A DNA stretch of 60,716 nucleotides from Lachnospiraceae bacterium (GTDB taxonomy: Bacteria > Bacillota > Clostridia > Lachnospirales > Lachnospiraceae): contig SVEI01000010.1 in the NCBI GenBank assembly GCA_015057445.1, forward strand, positions 1-60,716, read 5' to 3'. Positions 18,119 through 27,687 of the stretch are shown one piece after another. The translations under genes were made by a program, and so were the position numbers. Each line of letters begins with the position of its first letter. Within the stretch, counting starts at the first letter, position 1. Below the pieces are notes generated by a model. It did not search any database. It saw only the letters and a list, made by a program, of their open reading frames with translations, and was not told the DNA's origin.

Positions 18119-19393
18119 ATGAAGGTACTTATAGTTGGCGGCGGTGGAAGAGAGCACGCAATTGCATGGAAGTGTAAGGAGAGTAAAAGAGTAACTAAAC
18201 TTTATGCAGCACCTGGTAATGCAGGTATTAGTGAGATAGCTGAGTGTGTGGATATATCAGTTATGGATGCACCAAAGTTAGTTGCATTTGCAAAAGAGAA
18301 TGAAATAGATTTAACTATTATTGCACCGGATGATCCACTTGTTGCTGGTGTTGCAGATGAGTTTGCTAAGGCAGGTCTTAGAGCATTTGGTCCTGTTAAG
18401 AATGCAGCTATTATCGAGGGCTCAAAGGCATTTTCTAAAGACCTTATGAAAAAATACAATATTCCATCAGCTGCCTATGAGACATTCGATAACGCAGATG
18501 ATGCCATTGCCTATCTTGAGACAGCAAAGATGCCTATAGTACTTAAGGCAGATGGTCTTGCACTTGGTAAGGGAGTGCTTATCTGCAATAATTTAGAAGA
18601 GGCAAAGGAGGGTGTTAAAACTCTTATGCTTGATAAGCAGTTTGGTACTGCTGGAGATAGAATAGTAATCGAAGAATTTATGACTGGTAGAGAAGTATCG
18701 GTTCTTTGCTTCTGTGATGGTGAGACTATTAAGCCTATGGCATCAGCTCAGGATCATAAGAGAGCTAAGGATAACGATCAGGGACTTAATACTGGTGGTA
18801 TGGGTACATTTTCACCAAGTCCATTCTACACAGATGAGGTGGATGAGTTCTGTAAGAAGTACGTATATCAGGCAACTATTGATGCTATGAAGGCAGAGGG
18901 AAGACCATTTAAGGGAATACTATTCTGTGGACTTATGCTTACAGAGGATGGCCCAAAAGTGCTTGAGTATAACGCTAGATTTGGTGACCCTGAGGCGCAG
19001 GTTGTGCTTCCACGTATGAAGAATGATCTTATAGATGTTATAGATGCATGTATTGATGGTACGCTATCAGATGTTGAGCTTGAGTTTGAGGATAAGGCAG
19101 CAGTTTGCGTAATTCTTGCATCTAATGGTTATCCTGAGGCTTACGAGAAGGGCTTCCCTATTGATGGGTTAGATACATTTAAGGATAAGGATGGTTATTA
19201 CTGTTTCCATGCTGGAACTAAGATGAGTGATGGAAAGGTAGTAACTAATGGAGGAAGAGTTCTTGGTATAACAGCCAAGGGTGATGATTTGGTTAAGGCC
19301 AGAGCCAACGCATATGAGGCCACAAAGTGGGTAAGCTTTGAGAATAAGTATATGCGTAATGATATTGGTAAGGCTATCGATGAGACTAACTAG
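18119..19393 (+). CDS. purD: Phosphoribosylamine-glycine ligase
   Basis: 424 residues, full length. Second step of purine synthesis, joining glycine to phosphoribosylamine with ATP. The N-terminal VGGGGREHAIAWK and the ATP-grasp core (VLKADGLALGKGV, GGMGTFSP, EYNARFGDPEAQ) are all present. The ATG at 18119 follows AAGGAGGA. It probably shares the purM transcript. Confidence 0.96.
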   Translation: MKVLIVGGGGREHAIAWKCKESKRVTKLYAAPGNAGISEIAECVDISVMDAPKLVAFAKENEIDLTIIAPDDPLVAGVADEFAKAGLRAFGPVKNAAIIEGSKAFSKDLMKKYNIPSAAYETFDNADDAIAYLETAKMPIVLKADGLALGKGVLICNNLEEAKEGVKTLMLDKQFGTAGDRIVIEEFMTGREVSVLCFCDGETIKPMASAQDHKRAKDNDQGLNTGGMGTFSPSPFYTDEVDEFCKKYVYQATIDAMKAEGRPFKGILFCGLMLTEDGPKVLEYNARFGDPEAQVVLPRMKNDLIDVIDACIDGTLSDVELEFEDKAAVCVILASNGYPEAYEKGFPIDGLDTFKDKDGYYCFHAGTKMSDGKVVTNGGRVLGITAKGDDLVKARANAYEATKWVSFENKYMRNDIGKAIDETN

Positions 19394-19446
19394 ATATTTA
19401 ATTTTGGGCAATGCCCATATGAACCGAAACAGGAAGAAGGTTTGGC

Positions 19447-19839
19447 ATGATAATACACATTGATTTTAACAGCTCTGAAGCAATTTATATGCAGCTAAGA
19501 AATCAAATAGTAATAGGAATTGCACAAGAAGAGATAAAGCACGGTGAATCCTTGCCGTCAGTAAGGCAACTTGCTGAGGAACTTGGAGTGAATATGCACA
19601 CTGTTAATAAAGCATATGCCATATTAAAAAATGATGGTTACCTGACCTTAGATAGAAGGAAGGGGGCTGTGGTATGTGTTTCTACGGATACCAGACCGCA
19701 GAGTATTGAAACTATGAATGTGGGTATGCGTATGATGGTGGCGGAAGCTATTTGCAAGGATATAAGTCTTGCTGAAATGCATCAGATTATCACGGACATG
19801 TATAAAGAATTCGGTGACAAAAATGGAGGTAATCTATGA
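19447..19839 (+). CDS. Short GntR-family (YtrA-type) transcription regulator
   Basis: 130 residues. A winged helix-turn-helix (SLPSVRQLAEELGVNMHTVN, then AYAILKNDGYLTLDRRKG) is followed by only about 50 helical residues, the size of YtrA-subfamily repressors that dimerise without a large ligand domain. It starts after GAAGAAGG and overlaps clpC by 4 bp (ATGA-type), so it may control its own operon with clpC. In Bacillus clpC is instead controlled by CtsR. Confidence 0.88.
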   Translation: MIIHIDFNSSEAIYMQLRNQIVIGIAQEEIKHGESLPSVRQLAEELGVNMHTVNKAYAILKNDGYLTLDRRKGAVVCVSTDTRPQSIETMNVGMRMMVAEAICKDISLAEMHQIITDMYKEFGDKNGGNL

Positions 19840-22280
19840 AGTTAGAGTTTACTAGTCAGGCAAAAGAAGTAATGGAGAAAGCCTGCGATATTGCATATTC
19901 CTTAAGAAGTAGCTTTGTGGGAACAGAGCATCTTTTGTGTGCCTTAATCGAGGTAGATGAGGGTGCCGCATGGGAGGTCCTCGATGCTAATGGTGCCAAG
20001 GCAAACGTAGTTAGGGAATATATTATTAACACAGCTCAGGCTAAAAAACGAACAAAAAAGACTGAGAATTCATACACTGAAAAATTGAAAGATGTGCTAA
20101 AGATAAGCGAAGTAGAAGCTAAGAAGACAGGAAGAAATGAAATTGGAACAGCACATTTGTTATTAGGAATTATATGGAGTAGAGATACTGTTGCCGTGGG
20201 GCTTCTTAATTCCATGAATATAAACGTACAAAAGTTGTTTGCAGACACACTTACTGCTACAGGTGTTAGACCGGATGGTGTAAAAAGAGCAGTAGCGAAT
20301 CTTAAAGGTACTGCAAAGAAGAATGAGAAGGCTTCAACCCTAGAACAGTATAGTCGTAACTTAACAAAGCTTGCTCAGGGAAAGACTATGGATCCGGTTA
20401 TAGGGAGAACTAAGGAAATTGAGAGAGTTATGCAGATTCTCTGTAGACGTATGAAGAACAATCCTTGTCTTGTTGGCGAGCCTGGAGTAGGTAAGACTGC
20501 GGTGGTTGAAGGCTTAGCTCAACTTATTGCGGCTGGAAATGTGCCAGAGCAACTTAAGGATAAGCAAATTGTAAATCTTGATTTATCTGCTATGGTGGCA
20601 GGCTCTAAGTACAGGGGAGAATTTGAGGAAAGAATTAAAAGAGTAATGGCAGAGGTTAAGGCGGCAGGTAATATTATTCTCTTTGTAGATGAGCTTCACA
20701 CTCTTATAGGTGCAGGTGGAGCAGAGGGTGCTATTGATGCTTCTAATATTTTGAAACCGGCCCTTTCTCGTGGAGAGGTGCAGATGATTGGTGCTACCAC
20801 CAGTAACGAGTATAGAAAATATATTCAAAAGGATGCTGCATTAGAGAGAAGATTTCAGCCTGTAACAGTGGAGGAGCCTTCAAGAGAGGAAGCTATAGAT
20901 ATTCTTAAGGGATTAAGAGAGAAATACGAGCAGCATCATGGAGTTATTATAGAGGATAAGGCCATTGATGCAGCGGTTGATTACGCTATAAGATATATTA
21001 ACGACAGATTCCTTCCTGACAAAGCTATTGATCTTATAGATGAAGCTTCATCCAGAAAAAAACTAGGATTATTCACCAAGGATAAATCATTAGTTAAGTT
21101 AGAAGACGAGTATGATTTCTTAGGACAGGAGCTAGAAGATGCACTTAGCGAAGGTAATATTCCAAAAGCTCAGGAGATAAAGAAACAATATGATCAGGTT
21201 GTTAAGAAGATAGAAAAAGCTCAAGATAAGGTTAATGCAGCCAACAATGTTTTGCTATCTATAAATGATGATGACGTGGCGCAGGTAGTGTCTGTTTGGA
21301 CTAAGGTTCCTGTAAGTAAACTTACTCAGGCGGAGTCAACAAGATTACTTAAGTTAGAAGATACACTTCATAAGCGTGTAGTAGGTCAGCATGAGGCGGT
21401 AGATGCGGTATCTAAAGCTATTAGAAGAGGTAGAGTAGGACTTAAGGATCCTAAGAGACCTATAGGTTCTTTCCTGTTCTTAGGACCTACAGGTGTAGGA
21501 AAGACTGAGCTTTCAAAGGCTTTGGCAGAGGCAGTTTTTGGTGATGAAAATGCTATGATAAGAGTTGATATGTCAGAGTACATGGAGAAGCATTCTGTGT
21601 CTAAGATGATTGGATCGCCACCGGGATATGTTGGATTTGAAGAAGGTGGACAGCTTAGTGAAAGAGTTAGAAAAAATCCATACTCAGTGGTGCTCTTTGA
21701 TGAGATAGAGAAAGCCCATCCAGATGTGTTTAATATGTTGCTTCAAGTACTTGATGATGGACATATTACTGATTCGCAAGGTAGGAAGGTAGACTTCAAA
21801 AATACTATTATTATCATGACAAGTAATGCTGGCGCCCAGAGAATTATGGACCCTAAGAAGCTAGGGTTTTCTGCTATGGCTAATGAGGATGCGGATCATA
21901 ACGATATGAAGACAGGTGTTATGGAAGAGGTTAAGAAAATGTTTAAGCCAGAGTTTATTAACCGAATTGATGACATTATAGTTTTCAGAGCTCTTAATAA
22001 GGATAATGTTAAGGAAATTACTGGCATTATGCTTAAGGAACTTAAAAATCGTGTTAAGAGACAGATGAATATATCTCTTAGTTATGGTGATACTCTTAAG
22101 AATTTTGTGTTCGACAAGGGATATGATAAGAAGTATGGTGCAAGACCACTTAAGAGAACTATTCAAAGCGAGATAGAGGATAAATTGGCAGAGGAAATAT
22201 TATCTGGAAATATAGCTGTTGGAGACAAGGTTAGCATTAAGGTTGAAGATAAAAAAGTGGTATTTAAGACACAAAAATAA
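19836..22280 (+). CDS. clpC: ATP-dependent Clp protease ATPase subunit ClpC
   Basis: 814 residues. Two Clp_N repeats ([26 protein letters not shown]), AAA1 with Walker A GEPGVGKT near residue 213 and [16 protein letters not shown], a middle domain with a UVR-like helix pair ([17 protein letters not shown]), and AAA2 with GPTGVGKT near 550. The C-terminal ClpB_D2 region is [13 protein letters not shown]. It unfolds substrates for ClpP during stress. The mcsA-mcsB-ctsR genes that usually accompany clpC are absent; its neighbour is a GntR regulator. Confidence 0.95.
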   Translation: MKLEFTSQAKEVMEKACDIAYSLRSSFVGTEHLLCALIEVDEGAAWEVLDANGAKANVVREYIINTAQAKKRTKKTENSYTEKLKDVLKISEVEAKKTGRNEIGTAHLLLGIIWSRDTVAVGLLNSMNINVQKLFADTLTATGVRPDGVKRAVANLKGTAKKNEKASTLEQYSRNLTKLAQGKTMDPVIGRTKEIERVMQILCRRMKNNPCLVGEPGVGKTAVVEGLAQLIAAGNVPEQLKDKQIVNLDLSAMVAGSKYRGEFEERIKRVMAEVKAAGNIILFVDELHTLIGAGGAEGAIDASNILKPALSRGEVQMIGATTSNEYRKYIQKDAALERRFQPVTVEEPSREEAIDILKGLREKYEQHHGVIIEDKAIDAAVDYAIRYINDRFLPDKAIDLIDEASSRKKLGLFTKDKSLVKLEDEYDFLGQELEDALSEGNIPKAQEIKKQYDQVVKKIEKAQDKVNAANNVLLSINDDDVAQVVSVWTKVPVSKLTQAESTRLLKLEDTLHKRVVGQHEAVDAVSKAIRRGRVGLKDPKRPIGSFLFLGPTGVGKTELSKALAEAVFGDENAMIRVDMSEYMEKHSVSKMIGSPPGYVGFEEGGQLSERVRKNPYSVVLFDEIEKAHPDVFNMLLQVLDDGHITDSQGRKVDFKNTIIIMTSNAGAQRIMDPKKLGFSAMANEDADHNDMKTGVMEEVKKMFKPEFINRIDDIIVFRALNKDNVKEITGIMLKELKNRVKRQMNISLSYGDTLKNFVFDKGYDKKYGARPLKRTIQSEIEDKLAEEILSGNIAVGDKVSIKVEDKKVVFKTQK

Positions 22281-22316
22281 TACAAAAATCTTGTGGCAAA
22301 TTATTAGTTACTATTG

Positions 22317-22453
22317 TATAATATTTTATATACTATGATGACTCCAAGTGAGTCTTTGTTCCAGGTTCTTTCATAGGATACTTAGGTGTGAGAATCTGGG
22401 TACATAGAGGGTGTTCGGGCAAGATATAACTAAATACGATGGAGGATAATACT
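22317..22453 (+). promoter_or_regulatory. Promoter and structured leader of the 22454 gene
   Basis: A TATAAT at 22317-22322 lacks a good -35 box. The 120-nt leader that follows folds into GACTC/GAGTC (22340-22354) and CCAGGTTCT/AGAATCTGG (22361-22399, one G-T pair), then GGAGG before the ATG at 22454. No known riboswitch signature is recognised; it may be a cis-regulatory RNA. Confidence 0.45.
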
Positions 22454-22867
22454 ATGGCAGTTATTCAGGACTTAATTCGCGAAGAAGAGACAGGGGCATT
22501 AAGCTTTGGTAATTATGAGCTTACAACAAAGACTAAGAAGGATGGCTTTAATTATAACGGAGATGTTTATAAGATAAAGACATTCAATGAAATTACTAAG
22601 CTTGAACGCAATGGTATGTTTGTATACGAGTCAGTTCCTGGAACAGTTGTACATAATTTTATGGCGACTGACAAAGAGGTTAGATTTGAGGTTGAGGGAT
22701 TAGGTGATTCACAGGTAACTCTTGAACTTGAAGCAGAGAAGGAATATAAGATTCATACTGACGGAGTTTATGTTGGTAAGATGAAGACTAACCTTGGTGG
22801 TAAACTTAATGTAAGCGTGATGCTTGACCCAGGTAAGGCAGTTCAAGTTTCTATAGAGAAGCTTTAA
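22454..22867 (+). CDS. Small conserved beta-rich protein of unknown function
   Basis: 137 residues. The start at 22454 is chosen because GGAGG lies 9-13 bases upstream; the in-frame ATG at 22439 would leave no ribosome binding site. The sequence is acidic and beta-rich (NGMFVYESVPGTVVHNF, KMKTNLGGKLNVSVML), with no signal peptide or membrane span. Close relatives next to radA in Lachnospiraceae are, as far as I remember, sometimes labelled endosialidase, but no enzymatic motif can be seen here, so I do not adopt that name. Confidence 0.75.
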   Translation: MAVIQDLIREEETGALSFGNYELTTKTKKDGFNYNGDVYKIKTFNEITKLERNGMFVYESVPGTVVHNFMATDKEVRFEVEGLGDSQVTLELEAEKEYKIHTDGVYVGKMKTNLGGKLNVSVMLDPGKAVQVSIEKL

Positions 22868-22967
22868 TATACACACATACGTGAGTACTGAAGTTTGTTG
22901 ATAATGTAACTTGCGAATGATGTGAAATTTTATAGGTAAATTGAATTGTGATATAAGGAGATTAATA

Positions 22968-24320
22968 GTGGCAAAGGAAAAACAAGTTTTTTTCTGTAAG
23001 GAATGTGGCTATGAATCTGCTAAGTGGTTAGGACAGTGTCCAGGATGTCAGTCTTGGAATACATTTGTAGAAGAGAAGATTAAAGTAGGCGCACATAAGA
23101 CTTCTGTGAAGAAGGATGCAGTTGCGCCTACTAGTATTTTAAAAGCAACTACAGCAGATGAGAGTCGTATTAAGACAGATATTAAGGAATTGGATAGGGT
23201 GTTAGGCGGTGGAATTGTTAAGGGTTCCTTGGTTTTGGTGGGTGGTGACCCAGGTATAGGAAAGTCTACAATTTTGCTTCAGATGTGTAGGAATTTAGTT
23301 CATACAGGTGTGGAAACTCTTTATGTGTCGGGAGAGGAGTCATCCGGACAAATTAAGATGAGAGCTGAAAGATTAGGAACCTTCGATAAAGATATGACCT
23401 TGTTGTGTGATAATGACATGGATAATATTTCTGCAGTTATTCAGAAGAGTAATGCATCTGTTGTTGTAATAGACTCTATACAAACTGTGGCTCTTGATGA
23501 GGTATCATCTGCTCCTGGTACGGTGAGTCAGGTGCGTGAAGTTACTGCCAGACTTATGCAACTTGCTAAACAGAATAATGTGGCAATATTTATAGTTGGT
23601 CATGTTACTAAGGAGGGTACTGTGGCAGGACCTAGAACTTTAGAGCATATGGTTGATTCTGTGCTTTATTTTGAGGGTGATAAGAATAATGGCTTTAGAA
23701 TTCTAAGGGGAGTTAAGAATAGATTTGGTTCCACCAATGAGATAGGTGTATTTAATATGACTGACAAAGGGCTTGAAGAGGTGGATAATCCATCACAGAT
23801 GATGCTTAATGGCAGACCCGAGGGTGTGTCAGGTTCGGTTGTGGTTTCGTCCTTAGAAGGTAGCCGTTCCATATTGGTAGAGCTACAGGCGTTAGTTTGC
23901 CAGACTAACTTTAACATGCCGAGACGTACATCTGTTGGCGTAGATTTTAACAGGGTTAATCTTATTATGGCGGTTATGGAGAAAAGAGCAGGACTTAATT
24001 TGTGGGGGTATGATGCCTATGTAAGTATTGCTGGTGGAATGAAGATTAGCGACCCTGCTATAGATCTTGGAATAGCTTGCGCTATAGCATCTAGTATGAG
24101 GAATAAGCCTGTGGATGAGGATACTATGATAATTGGAGAGGTTGGTCTGGCCGGAGAGATTCGTGGTGTAACTAATATTATGCAGAGAGTTAAAGAAGCT
24201 GATAAGCTGGGATTTAAGCAGTGTATTATTCCGGCTTCCAATTATGATGTAGCTATGGAGAAGCTAGATATCAAGGTGACTAAGGTGGCTAATATTGTGG
24301 AGGCGTTGGGCACTATATAG
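22968..24320 (+). CDS. radA: DNA repair protein RadA (Sms)
   Basis: 450 residues from a GTG at 22968, preceded by AAGGAG; a longer frame from 22941 has no binding site. N-terminal zinc finger CKECG..CPGC, RecA-like core with Walker A GDPGIGKS, the RadA-specific KNRFGST, and a LonC-like C-terminal domain (SIAGGMKISDPAIDL, EVGLAGEIRGV). RadA drives branch migration of recombination intermediates. Full length. Confidence 0.95.
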   Translation: MAKEKQVFFCKECGYESAKWLGQCPGCQSWNTFVEEKIKVGAHKTSVKKDAVAPTSILKATTADESRIKTDIKELDRVLGGGIVKGSLVLVGGDPGIGKSTILLQMCRNLVHTGVETLYVSGEESSGQIKMRAERLGTFDKDMTLLCDNDMDNISAVIQKSNASVVVIDSIQTVALDEVSSAPGTVSQVREVTARLMQLAKQNNVAIFIVGHVTKEGTVAGPRTLEHMVDSVLYFEGDKNNGFRILRGVKNRFGSTNEIGVFNMTDKGLEEVDNPSQMMLNGRPEGVSGSVVVSSLEGSRSILVELQALVCQTNFNMPRRTSVGVDFNRVNLIMAVMEKRAGLNLWGYDAYVSIAGGMKISDPAIDLGIACAIASSMRNKPVDEDTMIIGEVGLAGEIRGVTNIMQRVKEADKLGFKQCIIPASNYDVAMEKLDIKVTKVANIVEALGTI

Positions 24321-24323
24321 ATA

Positions 24324-24562
24324 TGAAAACAATGAGTCATGCCCCTCACATCGCGCCACTTCGCGGCGCTCAGTGATGGACATTCGTCATATTATGAATA
24401 CCACATGTGAAAACAATGAGTCATGCCCCTCACATCGCACCGCTTCGCGGCGCTCAGTGATGGACATTCGTCATATGTGAAAACACAAAAAAGCACCTGC
24501 TTTCGTGCGAGCACGAGCAAGTGCTTTTTGCATTTTCACGCATGACTCATTGTTTTCACATG
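24324..24562. repeat. Two 69-bp direct repeats with an inverted end copy around a shared terminator
   Basis: The block 24324-24392 is repeated at 24408-24476 with two differences; its core contains CGCTTCGCGGCG-type palindromic sequence and TGGACATTCGTCATA. The first 22 bp of the second unit (24404-24425) recur in exact inverted orientation at 24541-24562, on the far side of the terminator. The whole could fold into a long cruciform or hairpin. It looks like an intergenic palindromic repeat family, not a gene; a frame across it (24295-24480) merely spells the repeat twice. Confidence 0.8.
24487..24529. terminator. Bidirectional terminator between radA and the ATPase gene
   Basis: AAAAAGCACCTGCT faces AGCAAGTGCTTTTT with a GC-rich inner hairpin (CGTGC/GCACG). 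A-run on one side and T-run on the other serve both convergent genes. Confidence 0.85.
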
Positions 24563-25953
24563 TTCCACAGTCCATACGCTGGTATATTAAGTACCTTTCC
24601 ATCCATGGATACCTGTTCTAATGATATTTTTAATGTCAACTCTGTATCCGGTGTTTTAGTAAGGAATGCTTTTATATTCTGAGCCTTCTTGTTAGAGATG
24701 AATCTTATGTCGACTGGGATTGGTCCATTCTCTCCTTCATATACAAATGGGACTCTGGCAGTTGCGCCTGATGTCCAGTAGTAAAGGTTTCCTACGTTAT
24801 GGCTTAGCTCCTGGAATAAGAACTGCTCGGCGATAGCTCCATTTTCTTCAGCGAAGATTTCTTCGATGGTAAGCTCTTCATTCATAGGTAGACCATAGGA
24901 TGCTCTTAGTAAACCGTGGTCGATATAGAAAAGCTCAAAGGCTTTATAATCTACATAGTCTTCTAGAGGCATAACACCCTTTTCCAGTCTAGGAAGTTTA
25001 CGAGCAATACCTAGATTACAAAGAGCTTGAGTTGCCTCGGAATATTCTCTGCTTCTGGCATTAGAATCCACAAAACGATACATGAATTTCTTGTTGTCTT
25101 TGGTAAGCTGCTTTGGAATGCTTTTCCATATACGTTTACATCTTTGACCTAAAGCTTGTGAAAACTTATCCTTGATTAGAACTCGATAATCTTCTAAAAG
25201 TGCTAACTGGACAGGACGAACATCGTTAAAATCTTTGTTCTTAAGATATGCTAATACAGCTCCTGGCATTCCGCCGATTAGGAGATATTCTTTAAGCATA
25301 ACCGAAATTGCATTTACTTCTAAAGATGTAAGTGGCTTGTCCTTGTTGTTTCTGATTGCATTCATAAAAGGATGAGCTTTATTTGCAATCATATATTCCT
25401 CAAATGTCATAGGACGCATTCTGATAATGTTGAATACATCCTGGTGTGTGTATTCATACTCGGTTATCTCCATTGTAGAAGCGATGAGACAAATAGTATA
25501 ATCCTTGTGGCTCTTTGAAAATTCATAGAAGAAGTTAGCACACTCAGGAATATCCTGCACATTATCAAATATAAGTAATGACTCATTAAGCTTTGTATTT
25601 TCAAAATGCTCTTCTAGTAGGAAATCCATATCTAAAATTCTAGAACCGATTGACATATCATCTAAGTCTTCTTTTGATAAAACTGTAGAATCTTCCTGCT
25701 CTGTTTCTTCACTACTATCTGTGGCAGTTCCGTCATCAGGAGCTGTTGTTATTTCTGGTTTTATACCCGCAATGATGTTGGCAAATGCAGGATACTCAGC
25801 GCAGTCAATATATTTCTGTGATGAAAAATAAGCAGTGGCAAAATCTTTTATAGTCCAAGTTTTGCCTACACCGTGAGCCCCCTTTATAAAAAGGATACGA
25901 CGATGCTGCTCCTCATACCAAGAAACCAATTCGTTAATTACATTTCTGTACAT
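24556..25953 (-). CDS. Second lone ATPase of the AAA_14 type
   Basis: 465 residues. Walker A GAHGVGKT at residues 25-32, Walker B SLLIFDNVQ, then a region parallel to DUF4143 proteins (YLLIGGMPGAVLAY, FYIDHGLLRASYGL, ATARVPFVYEGENGPIPVDIRF). An Asp/Glu/Thr-rich insertion (TTAPDDGTATDSSEETEQED) sits between the Walker motifs and is unusual. The start follows AAGGAG. Only weakly like the ATPase at 3364, so it is not a recent copy. Role unknown; these proteins are frequent lone genes in gut Clostridia. Confidence 0.82.
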   Translation of the reverse strand: MYRNVINELVSWYEEQHRRILFIKGAHGVGKTWTIKDFATAYFSSQKYIDCAEYPAFANIIAGIKPEITTAPDDGTATDSSEETEQEDSTVLSKEDLDDMSIGSRILDMDFLLEEHFENTKLNESLLIFDNVQDIPECANFFYEFSKSHKDYTICLIASTMEITEYEYTHQDVFNIIRMRPMTFEEYMIANKAHPFMNAIRNNKDKPLTSLEVNAISVMLKEYLLIGGMPGAVLAYLKNKDFNDVRPVQLALLEDYRVLIKDKFSQALGQRCKRIWKSIPKQLTKDNKKFMYRFVDSNARSREYSEATQALCNLGIARKLPRLEKGVMPLEDYVDYKAFELFYIDHGLLRASYGLPMNEELTIEEIFAEENGAIAEQFLFQELSHNVGNLYYWTSGATARVPFVYEGENGPIPVDIRFISNKKAQNIKAFLTKTPDTELTLKISLEQVSMDGKVLNIPAYGLWNM

Positions 25954-26066
25954 ATAATTTCTCCTTATAAATAGATAATACTATTTTAGTAAATAATTAC
26001 CTTAGTGTCAACAAACTAAGATAAAGTAAAGATTAAAAAATATACGAAATTTCAGATTCAATTCCC

Positions 26067-26095
26067 TTGTTGGATTATGTTGAAAATGGTATAAT
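26067..26095 (+). promoter_or_regulatory. Promoter of the AI-2E family transporter gene
   Basis: TTGTTG at 26067-26072, a 17-bp spacer and TATAAT at 26090-26095, about 90 bp before the start codon. Confidence 0.65.
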
Positions 26096-26186
26096 AACCC
26101 CGTACGCGATTTATAAAATTTAAGATGTTGCGGGGCTGATTACACGCAGTAACATCGAAAGATACAACTATATAAAGGAGAATGTT

Positions 26187-27596
26187 ATGAGTGACAGATG
26201 GAATAAGGGCTATTTTAAGCTGGGTATAGTGCTAACAGTGTCTCTTTGCATATGTACTATATTTGGCGAATTTATAAAGAACTGGAGAGGGATTGCAGAT
26301 ACAATAAGTGTGTTTGTGTCTGCTATGACACCATTTATAATAGGTTTAGTAATAGCATTTTTAATAAATCCTATTATGGTTTACTACAGAAGAGGGTTTT
26401 CCTTTGTGTTTGGCAAAAAACTGAAGACCTGGGATTATGATACAGCATTTAGAAAGTCTAAGACACCTTGCCTTATACTTACTATGCTTACATTTATAGG
26501 GCTTTTGGTTGGATTCTTATGGATCGTAGCACCTAGAGTATATGAAAGTTTACAGGACTTGGTTGTCAACGCACCATCATACATTGAGAGTATGAGAAAA
26601 TGGGTTGAGAAGATGTTCGCAAAGAATGACTTCCTTGAGGGACAGTTAAATAATATACTTGTCTATGTTGAAGACAATGTAATGGGTTTTGTAGAGAATA
26701 AGATAATGCCTAACATTGATGAGATATTGATTACAGTATCAGGTGGACTTGTTACAGGTGTTACTGCCATATTCAATTTCTTGGTAGGACTTATTATGGC
26801 TATATATCTCCTTGCTAGCAAGGATGTATTATTAGCACAGGGAAAGAAGATTGTGTATTGTATATTCTCTAAAAAGAATGGTAATAAAATACTTGAAGGG
26901 CTTAGTTATGCAAACTCAGTATTCGGTGGATTTATCAATGGTAAGATTATAGATTCTGTAATTATCGGTTTCATGTGTTATGCCTTCACGGGACCTATTG
27001 GAATGAAGTATGCAGTGCTTATAAGTGTTATCGTAGGTGTTACAAACATTATTCCGTTCTTTGGACCATTTATTGGAGCTATACCAGGATGTTTACTTGC
27101 TCTTATGGATTCGCCTATGAATTTCCTAATTTTCTTAATATTTGTAATTGTTCTTCAACAGTTTGACGGAAATATTCTTGGTCCACTCATTCTTGGAGAT
27201 TCAACAGGACTCTCTGGTATGTGGGTACTAGTGGCTATACTTATAGGTGGAGATTTGTTCGGAGTGCCAGGAATGATTCTTGGAGTTCCAGTGTTTGCTT
27301 GTCTTTATGCTTTATTTGCTGTTACCCTTAGAGATAAACTTAGAGAAAAGGGATTATCAGCCAAGACCGAGGATTATTTTAGACTTAAGGGCTTTGATGA
27401 GGAGACAGGAGAACCTATATACAGAAAGAAGCATGAGTACGCAAAACGTACCATAAAAAAGAGAAAGAAATTATTTAGGAGAGCCGCCAGAGAAATGCTT
27501 GTAGTAGAGCAGCTTGAGGAAATGATTGAGGACGAAGAAAATAATGACGCTGAAAAAACATCTGATACAGCGTTTGACAAAACAGATAAAAATTAA
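26187..27596 (+). CDS. AI-2E family (PerM/YdiK-type) membrane transporter
   Basis: 469 residues with about eight membrane helices in the family's 1-2-1-4 pattern. Landmarks: PFIIGLVIAFLINPI in the first helices, a periplasmic coiled segment (residues 130-175), and GVTNIIPFFGPFIGAIPG with FDGNILGPLILGDSTGLS, the conserved family core. A charged cytoplasmic tail of about 80 residues follows. Members export autoinducer-2 in one studied case or move ions; the substrate here cannot be read from sequence. Confidence 0.9.
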   Translation: MSDRWNKGYFKLGIVLTVSLCICTIFGEFIKNWRGIADTISVFVSAMTPFIIGLVIAFLINPIMVYYRRGFSFVFGKKLKTWDYDTAFRKSKTPCLILTMLTFIGLLVGFLWIVAPRVYESLQDLVVNAPSYIESMRKWVEKMFAKNDFLEGQLNNILVYVEDNVMGFVENKIMPNIDEILITVSGGLVTGVTAIFNFLVGLIMAIYLLASKDVLLAQGKKIVYCIFSKKNGNKILEGLSYANSVFGGFINGKIIDSVIIGFMCYAFTGPIGMKYAVLISVIVGVTNIIPFFGPFIGAIPGCLLALMDSPMNFLIFLIFVIVLQQFDGNILGPLILGDSTGLSGMWVLVAILIGGDLFGVPGMILGVPVFACLYALFAVTLRDKLREKGLSAKTEDYFRLKGFDEETGEPIYRKKHEYAKRTIKKRKKLFRRAAREMLVVEQLEEMIEDEENNDAEKTSDTAFDKTDKN

Positions 27597-27609
27597 TAAC
27601 AAATTGTGG

Positions 27610-27648
27610 CAAAGGGACTATAAAAATATGGTCCCTTTGTGTTATAAT
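27610..27648 (+). promoter_or_regulatory. Hairpin followed by -10 box between transporter and CbiE/T-like gene
   Basis: CAAAGGGAC at 27610-27618 pairs perfectly with GTCCCTTTG at 27631-27639. TATAAT follows at 27643-27648 for the next gene. The hairpin lacks a long T-run and may act both as weak terminator and as part of the promoter region. Confidence 0.5.
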
Positions 27649-27687
27649 ACAATTTAGTGATAGATATTTTTTGCAGGAGGATTTGTT

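Noticed and set aside
24324-24476. Possible CRISPR array
   Set aside because: Only two units of 69 bp with a 15-bp gap and no cas genes; unit length and spacing do not fit.
24295-24480. A 61-codon frame through the repeats after radA
   Set aside because: It has no ribosome binding site and spells the 69-bp DNA repeat twice, ending at the terminator; it is repeat DNA, not a gene.
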